A stretch of DNA of 64,000 nt from DAORHV01 sp964448405 (GTDB lineage: Bacteria; Patescibacteriota; Gracilibacteria; Peribacterales; Peribacteraceae), in assembly GCA_964448405.1 (NCBI GenBank), contig CAYUVW010000004.1:1-64000 (forward strand), in the 5' to 3' direction. The first letter of the stretch is position 1. Every line of letters starts with the position of its first letter. The position numbers were made by a program, and so were the translations under genes. Of the stretch, positions 1 through 8,904 are shown in pieces. The notes under the pieces were generated by a model. It had not been told where the DNA came from. It ran no database searches and saw only the letters and a program-made list of their open reading frames with translations.

Positions 1-16
1 GCGGCCACTTGGCCGC
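1..16. terminator. Hairpin downstream of typA
   Basis: A perfect 6-bp inverted repeat, GCGGCC (1-6) and GGCCGC (11-16), with loop ACTT lies 20 bases past the typA stop. Any U-run for typA would fall outside the window. On the + strand it is followed by CTTTCGTTT, so it may also end a gene arriving from the left. Confidence 0.45.
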
Positions 17-36
17 CTTTCGTTTCAAATTCTTGT

Positions 37-1833
37 TTAGCGGCGATTGCGCTTGCGATCCGTCTCTTTCAACAATTTCTTGCGAAGACGAATGAAGTTC
101 GGCGTGATTTCGACCAGCTCATCGTCCTGGATGTACTCCATGGCGCCGTCGAGGGTCATGATGCGAGGTGGCGTGAGGCGAATGGCTTCATCGGTTCCGG
201 AAGCGCGGACGTTGCTCAGCTTCTTCTCCTTGGAAATGTTCACTTCGATGTCCTGACCGTTCGGCGATTCGCCGACGATCATGCCTTCGTAGACCTCGAT
301 ACCGTCGTTGATGAAGAACATGCCGCGCTCCTGCAGCTGCCAAATGGCGTAGGCCACGGCCTTGCCGGTCACACCGGAAATAATGGAGCCGGTGGTGCGG
401 CCAGGCATGTCGCCGACGTACGGAGCGTACTTCAGGAACGAGTGGGTCAAAATTCCGTTACCGCGGGTGTCGATGATGAACTCGTTGCGGAAACCAAGCA
501 GACCGCGGGTCGGGATTTCGTAGCTCAGACGCGTCACACCGTTCTTGGCCTCCATGTTTTGCATGATTCCTTTGCGGCGACCGAGCTTCTCGATGACGGT
601 TCCGACGTATTCGTCCGGCACGTCGATGTAGGCATTCTCGAGCGGCTCCATCTTCTGGTTACCCTCCTGCTTCATAATGACTTCTGGGCGCGAGACCTGG
701 AGCTCGAAGCCCTCACGGCGCATGGTCTCAATAAGCACAGATAAGTGCATTTCTCCACGACCCTCCACGCGGAAGGCGTCGTTGCGGTTGTCGAAGATAA
801 TTTTCAGACCCACGTTGGTTTCCAGCTCCTGTTCCAAGCGCTCGCGGATAGCGCGCGTGGTGACCTTCTTGCCGTCCTTGCCGGCAAACGGCGAGTCGTT
901 GACCATGAAGTCCATGGCCACGGTCGGCGGGTCGATTTTGATGATGGGCAGCGGTTCGGCGTTTTCGTCGCTGGCGATGGTGTCGGACACGTACACATCG
1001 GGCAAGCCCGAGAGCATCACAATGTCGCCGGCCACAGCTTCCTTTACTTCACCGGTACGAATGCCCTGGTAGGTGGCGATCTTGGTGATGCGTCCGGCCT
1101 TGCGGACTCCGTCCGGCTTAATCAGCCAGATGGATTGGTTTTGCTGCACCGTTCCTTCGATAACACGCCCAATGGCCATGCGGCCCGAGAACTTGTCGTA
1201 CGCCAGGTTCACCGGCTGCATGCGCAGCGGCAAGGAAGCGTCGTTGGCTTTTGGCGTCACGTGCTTCAGGAACAGGTCGAACAGCGGCGTAAGATCCTTG
1301 GATTCGTCGGTCATCTTCATCTTGGCCACGCCGTCGCGACCGATGGCGAAAATGTACGGAAAGTCAGCTTGTTCATCGCTGGCGCCCAACTGCACGAAGA
1401 GGTCGAATACCTGGCCGAGGGCTTTCTCCGGGTCGGCGCCGGGGCGGTCGATTTTATTGATGATGACGATCGGGCGGATTCCCATCTCGAGCGACTTCTT
1501 GAGCACGAAGCGGGTCTGGGGCATGGGGCCGTCGAACGAGTCGACGAGCAAGCACACGCAGTCGCACATACGCAGCACGCGCTCCACTTCGGATCCGAAG
1601 TCGGCGTGACCGGGAGTGTCCACGATGTTGATCTTGGTGCCCTTGTAGAGAATGGAGCAGTTCTTGGCGTAGATGGTGATTCCGCGCTCCTTTTCCTGGT
1701 CGTTGTTGTCCATCACGCGTTCGTCCACGTGTTCGTGGGCCGAGAAAGCGCCTCCCTGCTTCAGGATCTGGTCGACGAGGGTGGTTTTGCCATGGTCGAT
1801 GTGGGCGATGATGGCGATGGTACGGAACTCCAT
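37..1833 (-). CDS. typA: Ribosome-associated GTPase TypA/BipA
   Basis: This is a 598-residue translational GTPase of the EF-G-like superfamily, which binds the 70S ribosome and helps assembly and stress-related translation. The N-terminal G domain shows G1 (HIDHGKTT), the switch II motif DTPGH and the guanine-specificity motif NKID. These are followed by EF-Tu-like domain II, EF-G-like domains III and V, and the BipA-specific C-terminal domain. Length matches the family (about 600). The start gives the canonical MEFRTIAIIAHIDHGKTT opening. The leader is about 37 bases and contains a small CTGCG/CGCAG hairpin (1857-1869). No neighbour is functionally linked. Confidence 0.97.
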   Translation of the reverse strand: MEFRTIAIIAHIDHGKTTLVDQILKQGGAFSAHEHVDERVMDNNDQEKERGITIYAKNCSILYKGTKINIVDTPGHADFGSEVERVLRMCDCVCLLVDSFDGPMPQTRFVLKKSLEMGIRPIVIINKIDRPGADPEKALGQVFDLFVQLGASDEQADFPYIFAIGRDGVAKMKMTDESKDLTPLFDLFLKHVTPKANDASLPLRMQPVNLAYDKFSGRMAIGRVIEGTVQQNQSIWLIKPDGVRKAGRITKIATYQGIRTGEVKEAVAGDIVMLSGLPDVYVSDTIASDENAEPLPIIKIDPPTVAMDFMVNDSPFAGKDGKKVTTRAIRERLEQELETNVGLKIIFDNRNDAFRVEGRGEMHLSVLIETMRREGFELQVSRPEVIMKQEGNQKMEPLENAYIDVPDEYVGTVIEKLGRRKGIMQNMEAKNGVTRLSYEIPTRGLLGFRNEFIIDTRGNGILTHSFLKYAPYVGDMPGRTTGSIISGVTGKAVAYAIWQLQERGMFFINDGIEVYEGMIVGESPNGQDIEVNISKEKKLSNVRASGTDEAIRLTPPRIMTLDGAMEYIQDDELVEITPNFIRLRKKLLKETDRKRNRR

Positions 1834-1876
1834 AAAAAAGGACGGGAAACAAGAAACTGCGAAGCGCAGTCGATCC

Positions 1877-1905
1877 AGTGTAGCGATTTTTCAGCCCCTG
1901 TACAG
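1877..1905 (-). promoter_or_regulatory. Putative typA promoter
   Basis: On the - strand a -10 box TACACT (1877-1882) lies 17 bases from a weak -35 CTGTAC (1900-1905). The predicted start leaves a leader of about 37 bases. The -35 touches the end of the upstream gene. Confidence 0.5.
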
Positions 1906-1906
1906 C

Positions 1907-2716
1907 CTAGAGCGGTCGAGTACCGTCCTCATGATGTTCGGCCAAGTACCGATGGGGATTGCGCGGCACGCTGTGACGGAAAACGAATACCGGCGGCGCC
2001 ACACGCAGTGGATCGGCAATGGCACTGACTGGCTCAGCCGGTACGAACGACCCGACCGTGATGTCGGTACCGCTTTGCTCCTCACCGAAGTCTTGTCGAT
2101 ATTGACCTAAATACTCGCGCGGACTCATGCGCAACGGCTTCTTTGGAATGTCGGGCGTTAACAATACCATGGCGTTCAGCAGTTTGTTCCGGTCGTCCGA
2201 GTCACTCAGCGCCATGAATGCGTCACGCGTGCGGCCCAGCAACTGCATCAGTTCATCGCCATTGGTTTCCTCGGGGCGCGCAACAGACATCCAGATACGA
2301 CCATGGTTCAGTGACGGCTGGACGAACGGACAATGCTTGGCGATGACATCGCGTAGCCAACGATGCGTGTGGGCCAGTGGCTGAAGCGAACCGTAGTCGG
2401 TGGCATCCGGATTCGACACGTCATTCGTAAAGTCACTCCATTGAACGAAAAGTTGGCCGGTTGGACTCTCGGACTTGGCATTAAGCTGCTCTCGGTTGGG
2501 ATCAGTCTGCGTCAGTTCGCCAATCACGTCCTGGAAATGCGAACAGGAACGACCACGTGCAACGGCGTTGTAGATCTCCACCCGGGTTCGCTCGTGGACG
2601 CGACCGATGTTGAACCGCCCGGCAAGAGTCCAACGATCAACGGCATCGAACAGCGATGTCACCTCATTGTTGTGCGTCGACTTCGGCCGTTGAAACAAAC
2701 CCGCTCGGGAAGACAT
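1907..2716 (-). CDS. Hypothetical protein (269 aa)
   Basis: I do not recognise this 269-residue protein. It has no signal peptide or membrane segment and looks soluble and mixed alpha/beta. Notable segments are an aromatic and charged middle part (HTHRWLRDVIAKHCPF) and an Arg/Pro-rich C-terminus. It lies upstream of typA in the same direction, but typA has its own promoter at the gene boundary. The start at 2716 is the first ATG and has no Shine-Dalgarno. The codon pattern is similar to neighbours and the frame is long and uninterrupted, so it is likely a real lineage-specific gene. Confidence 0.7.
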   Translation of the reverse strand: MSSRAGLFQRPKSTHNNEVTSLFDAVDRWTLAGRFNIGRVHERTRVEIYNAVARGRSCSHFQDVIGELTQTDPNREQLNAKSESPTGQLFVQWSDFTNDVSNPDATDYGSLQPLAHTHRWLRDVIAKHCPFVQPSLNHGRIWMSVARPEETNGDELMQLLGRTRDAFMALSDSDDRNKLLNAMVLLTPDIPKKPLRMSPREYLGQYRQDFGEEQSGTDITVGSFVPAEPVSAIADPLRVAPPVFVFRHSVPRNPHRYLAEHHEDGTRPL

Positions 2717-2814
2717 AAAGGAGATGAAGTAAAATGCCCCTTGCTGCGTTTGTCAAAACTTCTCTCATACGAAAGCCTTGAAGCGCATATCGACGTGCAA
2801 ATCCTGCCATGGTC

Positions 2815-2842
2815 TTGCGAGCCCGACGCAACTCTGTACAAT
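2815..2842 (+). promoter_or_regulatory. Promoter of purF leader and purF
   Basis: A -35 box TTGCGA (2815-2820) and a -10 box TACAAT (2837-2842) are separated by 16 bases; a TG sits directly before the -10. The expected transcription start is about 2849, which is exactly an ATG. Confidence 0.7.
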
Positions 2843-2848
2843 GCCCCC

Positions 2849-2926
2849 ATGGTAGCCCCCTACCGCGCTTTTCCGGCCTCCCCCATCTTGGGACGGCCGT
2901 GCTTTGCCGTTTCCTTCATCATCTAA
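2849..2926 (+). CDS. Putative 25-residue leader peptide of purF
   Basis: An ATG lies 6 bases after the -10 box, where the transcript should begin, so it would be read as a leaderless start. It opens a 25-codon frame (MVAPYRAFPASPILGRPCFA and five more residues) that ends TAA at 2924-2926. The purF ATG follows after 2 bases. The same stop-N2-4-start spacing is seen between genes in the efflux operon of this window, where no Shine-Dalgarno exists. This suggests purF is translated by coupling to the leader. No obvious sensing codon run is present. It could also be chance coding in an 80-base untranslated leader. Confidence 0.4.
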   Translation: MVAPYRAFPASPILGRPCFAVSFII

Positions 2927-2928
2927 AC

Positions 2929-4437
2929 ATGTGTGGAATTATCGCCGTTTCCGGCTTCCGTGACGTCATTCAAGATTTGTATGACGGACTCATCGTGCTG
3001 CAGCACCGCGGCCAAGATGCCGCCGGTATTGTGACGTACGACAGCCAATTCCACCTGAAGAAATCCAACGGCATGGTGACAGAAGTCTTCCACGCCCGTT
3101 CCCTTGCTCGTTTGCGCGGGCCCATGGGTATCGGCCATGTGCGTTACCCCACTGCCGGTTGCAGCAGCGAATTCGAGGCCCAGCCGTTCTTTGTGAACTC
3201 GCCGTTCGGCGTAGCGCTCGCACACAACGGTAACCTGACCAACTCGAAGCAGCTGTCGAAAGAATTGATGGAGAAGTCGTTCCGCCACCTGAACACCAAC
3301 TCCGACTCCGAAGTTCTGCTCAACGTGTTCTCGTTGGAGCTGGAGAAGCAGAAGCCCCGCAACCTAACTCCAAAGCACATCTTCGGTGCCATGCAGCAGG
3401 TCTTCCGTCGTTGCAAAGGCGCATATTCGGCGGTCGCGCTCATCGGCGGTCACGGTATTTTGGGGTTCCGCGACCCGCACGGCATCCGCCCGCTGCAACT
3501 CGGCAAGCGCAAGCTGGGACTGAAAGAGGAATACATGATCACGTCCGAAAACACCGTCTTCAAGGCACTCGACTTCGAATTCGTGCGCGACATCGCCCCG
3601 GGCGAAGTGGTCTTCATCGATAAGCAGAACCGTTTGCACAGCCGCCAAGTCGTGCCGGGCAAACTGAACCCATGTTTGTTCGAGTGGGTCTACCTTGCCG
3701 CTCCGGACTCCACATTGGACGGTGTGAACGTCTACAAGGCGCGCGTACGTATGGGCGAGGCGTTGGCCAAGCAGATCAAGGCAGCCGGCATTCACATCGA
3801 TTCCGTCATCCCCATTCCAGATACCGGTCGTCCGGCCGCCGCAGGTTTGGCAGACAAATTGAAAGTGCGTTACCGCGAAGGCTTTGTGAAGAACCGCTAC
3901 ATTGGCCGCACGTTCATCATGCCGGGACAAGAGGTCCGCAAGCGCAGTTTGAACTTTAAACTGCACCCCATCGAACTGGAATTCAAAGGCAACAATGTGC
4001 TCTTGGTCGACGACTCCATTGTACGCGGCAACACCAGCCGCAAGATCGTAGAAATGGCACGCAAAGCCGGTGCCAAGAAAGTGTACTTCGCTTCCGCATC
4101 GCCGCCGATCATCGGCCCCGATCCGTACGGCATCGATTTGCCGACAAGCACCGAACTCATCGCTTCCAATCATACGATCCCTGAAATTCAGAAAATGATC
4201 GGCGCGGATGGCCTGTTCTACACGACCATTAAGGAACTCCACGACTCTGTGCGCATCGGTAATCCCAACATCAAGAAGTTCAGCGACGGCTGTTTCACCG
4301 GCAAGTACCCGACCCCGGAAGTGACGCCCAAGTTACTCCGTGAAATGGGTAGCGGACGAAATCAAACGCGCGAAACGTACAACCAAGAATTGGAAGAGCC
4401 GACAAGCGACCAGACCAAAATGATGGCTCTGGTATAA
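2929..4437 (+). CDS. purF: Amidophosphoribosyltransferase (PurF)
   Basis: PurF catalyses the first committed step of purine synthesis, making 5-phosphoribosylamine from PRPP and glutamine. The protein has 502 residues. I chose the ATG at 2929 because it gives MCGIIAV: Cys2 becomes the N-terminal nucleophile of the class-II glutamine amidotransferase after Met removal, with no propeptide. The Ntn half shows HVRYPTAG and HNGNLTN. The phosphoribosyltransferase half shows the PRPP loop LLVDDSIVRGNTS. An in-frame upstream start would bury the nucleophile. purD lies 0.5 kb downstream under its own promoter. A strong terminator follows at 4459-4495. Confidence 0.97.
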   Translation: MCGIIAVSGFRDVIQDLYDGLIVLQHRGQDAAGIVTYDSQFHLKKSNGMVTEVFHARSLARLRGPMGIGHVRYPTAGCSSEFEAQPFFVNSPFGVALAHNGNLTNSKQLSKELMEKSFRHLNTNSDSEVLLNVFSLELEKQKPRNLTPKHIFGAMQQVFRRCKGAYSAVALIGGHGILGFRDPHGIRPLQLGKRKLGLKEEYMITSENTVFKALDFEFVRDIAPGEVVFIDKQNRLHSRQVVPGKLNPCLFEWVYLAAPDSTLDGVNVYKARVRMGEALAKQIKAAGIHIDSVIPIPDTGRPAAAGLADKLKVRYREGFVKNRYIGRTFIMPGQEVRKRSLNFKLHPIELEFKGNNVLLVDDSIVRGNTSRKIVEMARKAGAKKVYFASASPPIIGPDPYGIDLPTSTELIASNHTIPEIQKMIGADGLFYTTIKELHDSVRIGNPNIKKFSDGCFTGKYPTPEVTPKLLREMGSGRNQTRETYNQELEEPTSDQTKMMALV

Positions 4438-4458
4438 GCAAATTTCAGGCCGCAAGCC

Positions 4459-4495
4459 AGCCAAATCCCAAGCATGACTAGGGGGTTTGGCTTTT
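4459..4495 (+). terminator. Rho-independent terminator of purF
   Basis: AGCCAAATCCC (4459-4469) pairs with GGGGTTTGGCT (4482-4492) as an 11-bp stem including one G-T pair, followed by TTTTT. It begins 21 bases after the purF stop. Confidence 0.85.
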
Positions 4496-4560
4496 TGAGT
4501 TCCCAACTGCGGTCTGCGCATTTTCTTGACCTACGACACAAACGAGATACGGCACTTTTT

Positions 4561-4920
4561 ATGAGTGAATCACGCTGGAACGATTCCGATGGCCGTGATG
4601 AGGATTGGGGCTTGGCCGAGCTTGCGGGCTGGAAAGATGACATCCTAGAAGATGACGAACCGGTTGACCCGGAAGCACTTGCCGAACTGGCCGATGGTTT
4701 CATCGTCGGCGTCGATGCTCCCAATTGGCGTGTTCCGGTGGACCGAGTTCGGGATTTACTCTTCGAATCGCTGGTAGACAAAAAGCCTTTGCAGCCCGTC
4801 CCGCTCGCACAACCGGAGATGATCGCCTACCAGTCGCACCCGGAAGACCCGCTGCCCAGCATCGTACGCAGCAGGAAAGCCTTCCGCCTCGGCATCGAGC
4901 AATTGGAGCTACCTCGCTGA
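4561..4920 (+). CDS. Hypothetical acidic protein (119 aa)
   Basis: This small protein has an acidic N-terminal half (WNDSDGRDEDWGLAELAG) and a more neutral C-terminal half; I recognise no family. An upstream in-frame ATG at 4474 lies inside the purF terminator, so I chose the ATG at 4561. A TTGACC box (4526-4531) with a poor -10 (TACGGC, 4548-4553) precedes it. It lies between purF and purD on the same strand and ends 28 bases before purD, whose promoter overlaps this spacer. A purine-related role would be guesswork. Confidence 0.65.
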   Translation: MSESRWNDSDGRDEDWGLAELAGWKDDILEDDEPVDPEALAELADGFIVGVDAPNWRVPVDRVRDLLFESLVDKKPLQPVPLAQPEMIAYQSHPEDPLPSIVRSRKAFRLGIEQLELPR

Positions 4921-4935
4921 ACGCGGGGTGTGTGC

Positions 4936-4941
4936 TACACT
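4936..4941 (+). promoter_or_regulatory. Extended -10 of purD, leaderless start
   Basis: TGC-TACACT (TG at 4933-4934 region, hexamer 4936-4941) ends 7 bases before the purD ATG at 4949. The transcription start should be at or next to the A of the ATG. Confidence 0.65.
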
Positions 4942-4948
4942 CGCAACC

Positions 4949-6319
4949 ATGAAAGTGCTCGTCATCTCCAACTCCGCCCGCGGCCACGCCATTGCCGAGG
5001 CTCTTGCCCGAAGTCCTCAAAAACCTGAAATCATTGCCATTGTCACCAACAAAGACCCTGGCATGGTGAAGCTTGCCAAAGAGGTGCACGTCATCGCCGA
5101 CCTCATGGAGTTCACCCCGATCATTAACATTGCAAAAGAGACCAAACCTGACTTTGCCATTATCGGACCCGAAGACCCTATTTGCGGTGGTTTGGCCGAC
5201 CGCCTTCTTACCGTTGGAGTGCACTGCGTTGCGCCGAAGAAGCCGTTGGCCCGGGTGGAAGCAAGCAAAGAATTCACACGCAAGTTGCTGAAAAAGTATG
5301 AAATCAAAGCCAATCCGAAATTCCGCTCCTTCGAGTTCTCCTCGATTGCGATGATGAAGCAATTGCAAGCGGACATCACTCGCTACATCGAGCACGATCT
5401 GCAGGGCAATTACGTGGTGAAGTACGACGGACTCAAGGGCGGCAAAGGCGTAAAGGTAAGCGGTGAACACCTGCCCACGACAAACATCGGCGTGAAGTAC
5501 GCACTGGAATGCCTGCAGCAGTGCGGATCGGTTGTCATTGAAGAAAAGTTGATCGGCGTGGAGTTCAGCCTTCTTTCCTTCGTCTCCGGCAACAAAGTGG
5601 TGGATATGCCTGCCGTGCAGGACCACAAGCGGGCGTTTGCCGGCGATACCGGACCGAATACCGGCGGCATGGGAACCTACAGCGATGCAAACCATTCACT
5701 GCCCTTTCTCTCGGACAGTGACATGAAGCAGGCCAGCGAAATCAACCGCAAAGTCGCCGAAGCACTCATGAAAGAATGTGGCGAACCCTATAAGGGAATC
5801 CTGTACGGCGGCTTCATCGCGGTGAAAAACGGCGTGCGGGTCATTGAGTACAACGCGCGTTTCGGCGACCCTGAGGCACTGAATATTCTTCCGCTGCTCA
5901 AGAGCGACTTCGTTGCAATCTGTCTGGCAATCATCGACGGAACGCTGTCGCCGGACATGGTGGAGTTCGAGCACCAGGCAACCGTTTGCAAGTACCTGAC
6001 TCCGAAAAGCTATCCGGACAAAAAAGATGAAAAAGGGAAAACCTTCACCATGCCCGAGAACATTCCGCCAAACGTGCGTGTGTACTATGGCGATGTCACA
6101 CAAGGTGCAGACGAGCGATCGTTTGTACTTGGCACGTCGCGCGCAATTGGAGTCGTAGGCATAGGCGATAACCTGGATATTGCCGAACAAGCCGCAGAGA
6201 AAGTCTGCGAAGCGGTTTCCGGCCCGGTTCGCTTCCGATACGACGTTGGCACGGTGGAGCTGACTGAAAAGCGCATCGATACCATGGCGAAGCTGCGCCG
6301 CGACACATCGGCCACGTAA
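4949..6319 (+). CDS. purD: Phosphoribosylamine-glycine ligase (PurD)
   Basis: PurD joins 5-phosphoribosylamine, the unstable PurF product, to glycine using ATP. The 456-residue protein has the GARS N-domain (VLVISNSARGHAIAEAL), the ATP-grasp core (YVVKYDGLKGGKGV, GPNTGGMGTYS, VIEYNARFGDPE) and the C-terminal domain. It is somewhat longer than typical 420-430 residue homologues. An in-frame GTG at 4928 exists, but the ATG at 4949 fits the alignment and the leaderless promoter. Its nearness to purF suggests a shared pathway, yet each gene has its own promoter. Confidence 0.96.
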   Translation: MKVLVISNSARGHAIAEALARSPQKPEIIAIVTNKDPGMVKLAKEVHVIADLMEFTPIINIAKETKPDFAIIGPEDPICGGLADRLLTVGVHCVAPKKPLARVEASKEFTRKLLKKYEIKANPKFRSFEFSSIAMMKQLQADITRYIEHDLQGNYVVKYDGLKGGKGVKVSGEHLPTTNIGVKYALECLQQCGSVVIEEKLIGVEFSLLSFVSGNKVVDMPAVQDHKRAFAGDTGPNTGGMGTYSDANHSLPFLSDSDMKQASEINRKVAEALMKECGEPYKGILYGGFIAVKNGVRVIEYNARFGDPEALNILPLLKSDFVAICLAIIDGTLSPDMVEFEHQATVCKYLTPKSYPDKKDEKGKTFTMPENIPPNVRVYYGDVTQGADERSFVLGTSRAIGVVGIGDNLDIAEQAAEKVCEAVSGPVRFRYDVGTVELTEKRIDTMAKLRRDTSAT

Positions 6320-6353
6320 CAGCAGTCACCTAAAGCGTACAGGTGAAGAATGC

Positions 6354-6381
6354 TTGACTTTCAAGATGTCGGGCGTAGGGT
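6354..6381 (+). promoter_or_regulatory. Promoter of the secreted protein at 6406
   Basis: TTGACT (6354-6359) and TAGGGT (6376-6381) are 16 bases apart. The predicted leader is about 18 bases. Confidence 0.5.
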
Positions 6382-6405
6382 AACCCCCTTTTTTCACCCT
6401 TTTTC

Positions 6406-7038
6406 ATGAACGCCCTGTCCGCTGTGAAACGCAACGGTTCCGCCATGCAATGTGCGGCAATCTGCGCACTGGTATCGCTCGCATTGGTCGGCCTTCCGTT
6501 GCTCGCACAATCGTCTTCAACCATTCCCACGACCGCCTACGGCGACTACATCGTGCATCGCTTCCAGAAAACAGGTGCGCAAACCGCCAACAGCTTCGAC
6601 AACCGTTTTGTCGAAACGAATGCCTTCGATTTCGCGCAGTACTTCAGCCATACCTGCTTCCGCCCAACGGAGTACGACAGAGCAGGCTGCGAACGTGAAT
6701 TTGGACCGTACTGGAACTTGTACGAAACGCTTGCAAGCGGACAACTGAAAGAAATTCTAGCACGTTACTCGTACCTGAACGGCGCCGACCAAGCCGTAAC
6801 GCCAAAACCGGTGACGAAAGTCAGCGAACCCAAAGCCGATACCACGGCTTGGACCCCCGCAACTCCGAACGACACCAGCCTCATGCAGAAGCAGCGCGAT
6901 GCCCGGGCAAAAGTATTGTGGGCCACATGCCAAAAGCGCTCGTCGGAGCGCACCGAGGCAGGTCGTTGCTATCGCCGCAATATCCGCCTGCTGGACCCGG
7001 AGTCCTCCAAGCTGGATGTGGAGAGCGCTGTGTATTAA
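6406..7038 (+). CDS. Secreted hypothetical protein (210 aa)
   Basis: The N-terminus has basic residues followed by a hydrophobic stretch (CALVSLALVGLPLLA), then QSS, which looks like a signal peptide of about 35 residues. The mature part contains four Cys residues (SHTCF, AGCERE, WATCQK, GRCYRR) that could form two disulfides, and a Pro/Lys/Thr linker in the middle. I recognise no family. The start codon fits the -35/-10 pair upstream. The gene is followed by prfA in the opposite direction. Confidence 0.7.
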   Translation: MNALSAVKRNGSAMQCAAICALVSLALVGLPLLAQSSSTIPTTAYGDYIVHRFQKTGAQTANSFDNRFVETNAFDFAQYFSHTCFRPTEYDRAGCEREFGPYWNLYETLASGQLKEILARYSYLNGADQAVTPKPVTKVSEPKADTTAWTPATPNDTSLMQKQRDARAKVLWATCQKRSSERTEAGRCYRRNIRLLDPESSKLDVESAVY

Positions 7039-7067
7039 TCACGCCTGCGGCGCGACATGGTGTCGCT

Positions 7068-7110
7068 ACGTGAAAAAGCCGCTGTGTACCGTGACGCAAC
7101 GTCCCGGCTG
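7068..7110 (-). terminator. Weak terminator candidate of prfA
   Basis: On the - strand AGCCG and CGGCT flank a loop of about 25 bases and are followed by TTTTT. The stem is only 5 bp, so support is low. Confidence 0.3.
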
Positions 7111-7119
7111 TGCGTAACA

Positions 7120-8175
7120 TTACAGCTGCTTCAACGCCTCGTCTTCCTCCCATTTTTGCATTGCTTCAACGATATCGCCGAACTCTCCTTCCATGACGGC
7201 GGGGATGTTGGAGAAGTTGAGGTTCATGCGGTGGTCCGTAATGCGATCCTGCGGAAAGTTGTAGGTTCGGATCTTCTCGCTGCGATCGGCGGTACCGACC
7301 TGGCTGCTGCGGGCATCGTCGCGCTCCTTGGCTAGCTTCTCTTGCTGGGCCTGGTACAAACGACTGCGCATCACGCTCATGGCCAGCGCACGATTCTTCA
7401 GCTGACTTCGCTCGCTCTGGCAGGCCACCACCACACCGGTTGGGATGTGTGTCATACGCACGGCACTGTCGGTCTTGTTGACGTGCTGGCCTCCGGCACC
7501 ACCGGCACGGTAAGTGTCGATGCGCAGGTCGCTTGGGAGGATGACGATGTCGACCTCCTCTGCCTCCGGAAGAATGGCAACCGTTGTCGTGGAGGTATGC
7601 ACACGACCTTTGGCTTCCGTCTGGGGAATGCGCTGCACGCGGTGCACGCCGGATTCCCATTTCAACGCACCGTACACACCCTCGCCTTCAATACGGGCAG
7701 ATGCTTCTTTCACGCCGCCGGAATCCGAAGTGGAAGAATCGATGAGCTCGGTCTTCCAGCCTTTCGACTCAGCGTACTTCAGGTACATGCGCAGCTGCTC
7801 GGCTGCGAAGAGCGCGGCCTCGTCGCCGCCGGCGCCGGCACGTACTTCCATAATGACGCTGCGTTCGTCATCGGGGTTTTTCGGCACCAATAAGCGCTTC
7901 ATTTTTTCGAACAGCACCGGCATCTGCTCGCGTGCCTTTACAGCCTCTTCTTCCGCCATGGGACCCAATTCAGGATCATCTTTCATCGCCACGGCATCGG
8001 CCACGGCTTGCTCCAGCTTCTGGTACTGCGCATACGTCTCCACCAATGGCTTCAGTTGCTTTAGGCGACGGGAGAGTTTGGTAATTTGCTTCGGATCACC
8101 GTAAATAGCGGGATCCTGCATCTTTTTTTCGGTCTCGCCGTACTCAGCAATATGGGCCCTGACTTTCTCGAGCAT
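7120..8175 (-). CDS. prfA: Peptide chain release factor 1 (RF1)
   Basis: RF1 reads UAA and UAG and triggers hydrolysis of peptidyl-tRNA on the ribosome. The 351-residue protein carries the catalytic GGQ (GGAGGQHVNKTDSAVRM) and the codon-recognition tripeptide in the form PQT (VQRIPQTEAKG), matching the PxT rule for RF1 and not the SPF of RF2. A longer reading with 41 extra residues has no homology to the family and overlaps the promoter. The ATG at 8175 gives MLEKVRAHIAEY and lies 6 bases after a TACCAT box. Confidence 0.96.
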   Translation of the reverse strand: MLEKVRAHIAEYGETEKKMQDPAIYGDPKQITKLSRRLKQLKPLVETYAQYQKLEQAVADAVAMKDDPELGPMAEEEAVKAREQMPVLFEKMKRLLVPKNPDDERSVIMEVRAGAGGDEAALFAAEQLRMYLKYAESKGWKTELIDSSTSDSGGVKEASARIEGEGVYGALKWESGVHRVQRIPQTEAKGRVHTSTTTVAILPEAEEVDIVILPSDLRIDTYRAGGAGGQHVNKTDSAVRMTHIPTGVVVACQSERSQLKNRALAMSVMRSRLYQAQQEKLAKERDDARSSQVGTADRSEKIRTYNFPQDRITDHRMNLNFSNIPAVMEGEFGDIVEAMQKWEEDEALKQL

Positions 8176-8181
8176 GGCGGC

Positions 8182-8187
8182 ATGGTA
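8182..8187 (-). promoter_or_regulatory. -10 box of prfA, leaderless start
   Basis: On the - strand GC-TACCAT (8182-8187) ends 6 bases before the ATG at 8175. Confidence 0.5.
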
Positions 8188-8221
8188 GCGATTTTCAACC
8201 ACGACAGAAAGGCCGTCGGCG

Positions 8222-8896
8222 CTATGCGTTGAGGTTTGAGCCGAATGCGTCGACCGACGAATGGAAATGCAGCGACGTACCGGGGCCGCCTTCCTCATGA
8301 CGCGCCAGATACACGCCGTCGTAACTCACATCGGTGCGACCGCGCACATCGGCAACCTTGCGGGCAAACAAGCCCATCAACGTGGTGAGGAGGATCTTGG
8401 CCTCCTGCAAAGGAACATCGTCGAGCTTGGCGTCATCGAGTGCTCCAAGTGGAAAATGAAATTCCGCCTGCTCATCCTGCGGCAACATCACCGCCAGAGC
8501 TTCCAGTGTTTGCGCGACGCAAGCACGGGCATCCCAGCCGATCAGTACAATACGGTTCTGCTGCGAGAAGACCTCGCGCCAGGGACTTGCCACCAGTTCA
8601 AAATCGCCCACCACAGACGCCTGCGGGTGCGAGGCAAGCGCCTGCGGCGGGTCGCCTTCGTTGTTGATGAGTACCATGTGCGATAACGACGCATGAATCT
8701 TCCGCGTCACCGCTTCGGCCTCTGCCACCAGTGTGCGCATATAGCTGTCGTTGCCTTCGTGCAGATGCACGGCGACGACGGACAAATTGCCGGGCAACTG
8801 CTGGAGCTTTACGCCCTGTTCTGGCGGGGTGCCGCGGTGCAAAAACTCGAGAATTGCGTAATCCGCCGGTGAATAGTCTTTTGGAATATTTTTCAT
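8222..8896 (-). CDS. Hypothetical protein (224 aa)
   Basis: I do not recognise this soluble protein. It has no signal peptide or membrane helix. It contains conserved-looking segments (HMVLINNEGDPPQAL, RIVLIGWDARACVAQTLEAL, LARKVADVRGRTDVSYDGVY) that suggest an alpha/beta fold. The ATG at 8896 lies 8 bases after a GATACT box (8905-8910), again a leaderless arrangement. An alternative TTG at 8905 would add three residues. It sits 46 bases upstream of prfA in the same direction, with the prfA promoter in between. Confidence 0.7.
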   Translation of the reverse strand: MKNIPKDYSPADYAILEFLHRGTPPEQGVKLQQLPGNLSVVAVHLHEGNDSYMRTLVAEAEAVTRKIHASLSHMVLINNEGDPPQALASHPQASVVGDFELVASPWREVFSQQNRIVLIGWDARACVAQTLEALAVMLPQDEQAEFHFPLGALDDAKLDDVPLQEAKILLTTLMGLFARKVADVRGRTDVSYDGVYLARHEEGGPGTSLHFHSSVDAFGSNLNA

Positions 8897-8904
8897 ACTT
8901 TGCA

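Noticed and set aside
745..2028. Long + strand open frame (427 codons) opposite typA
   Set aside because: It lies antisense to a clear typA gene. The composition is that of an antisense shadow and no family is recognisable.
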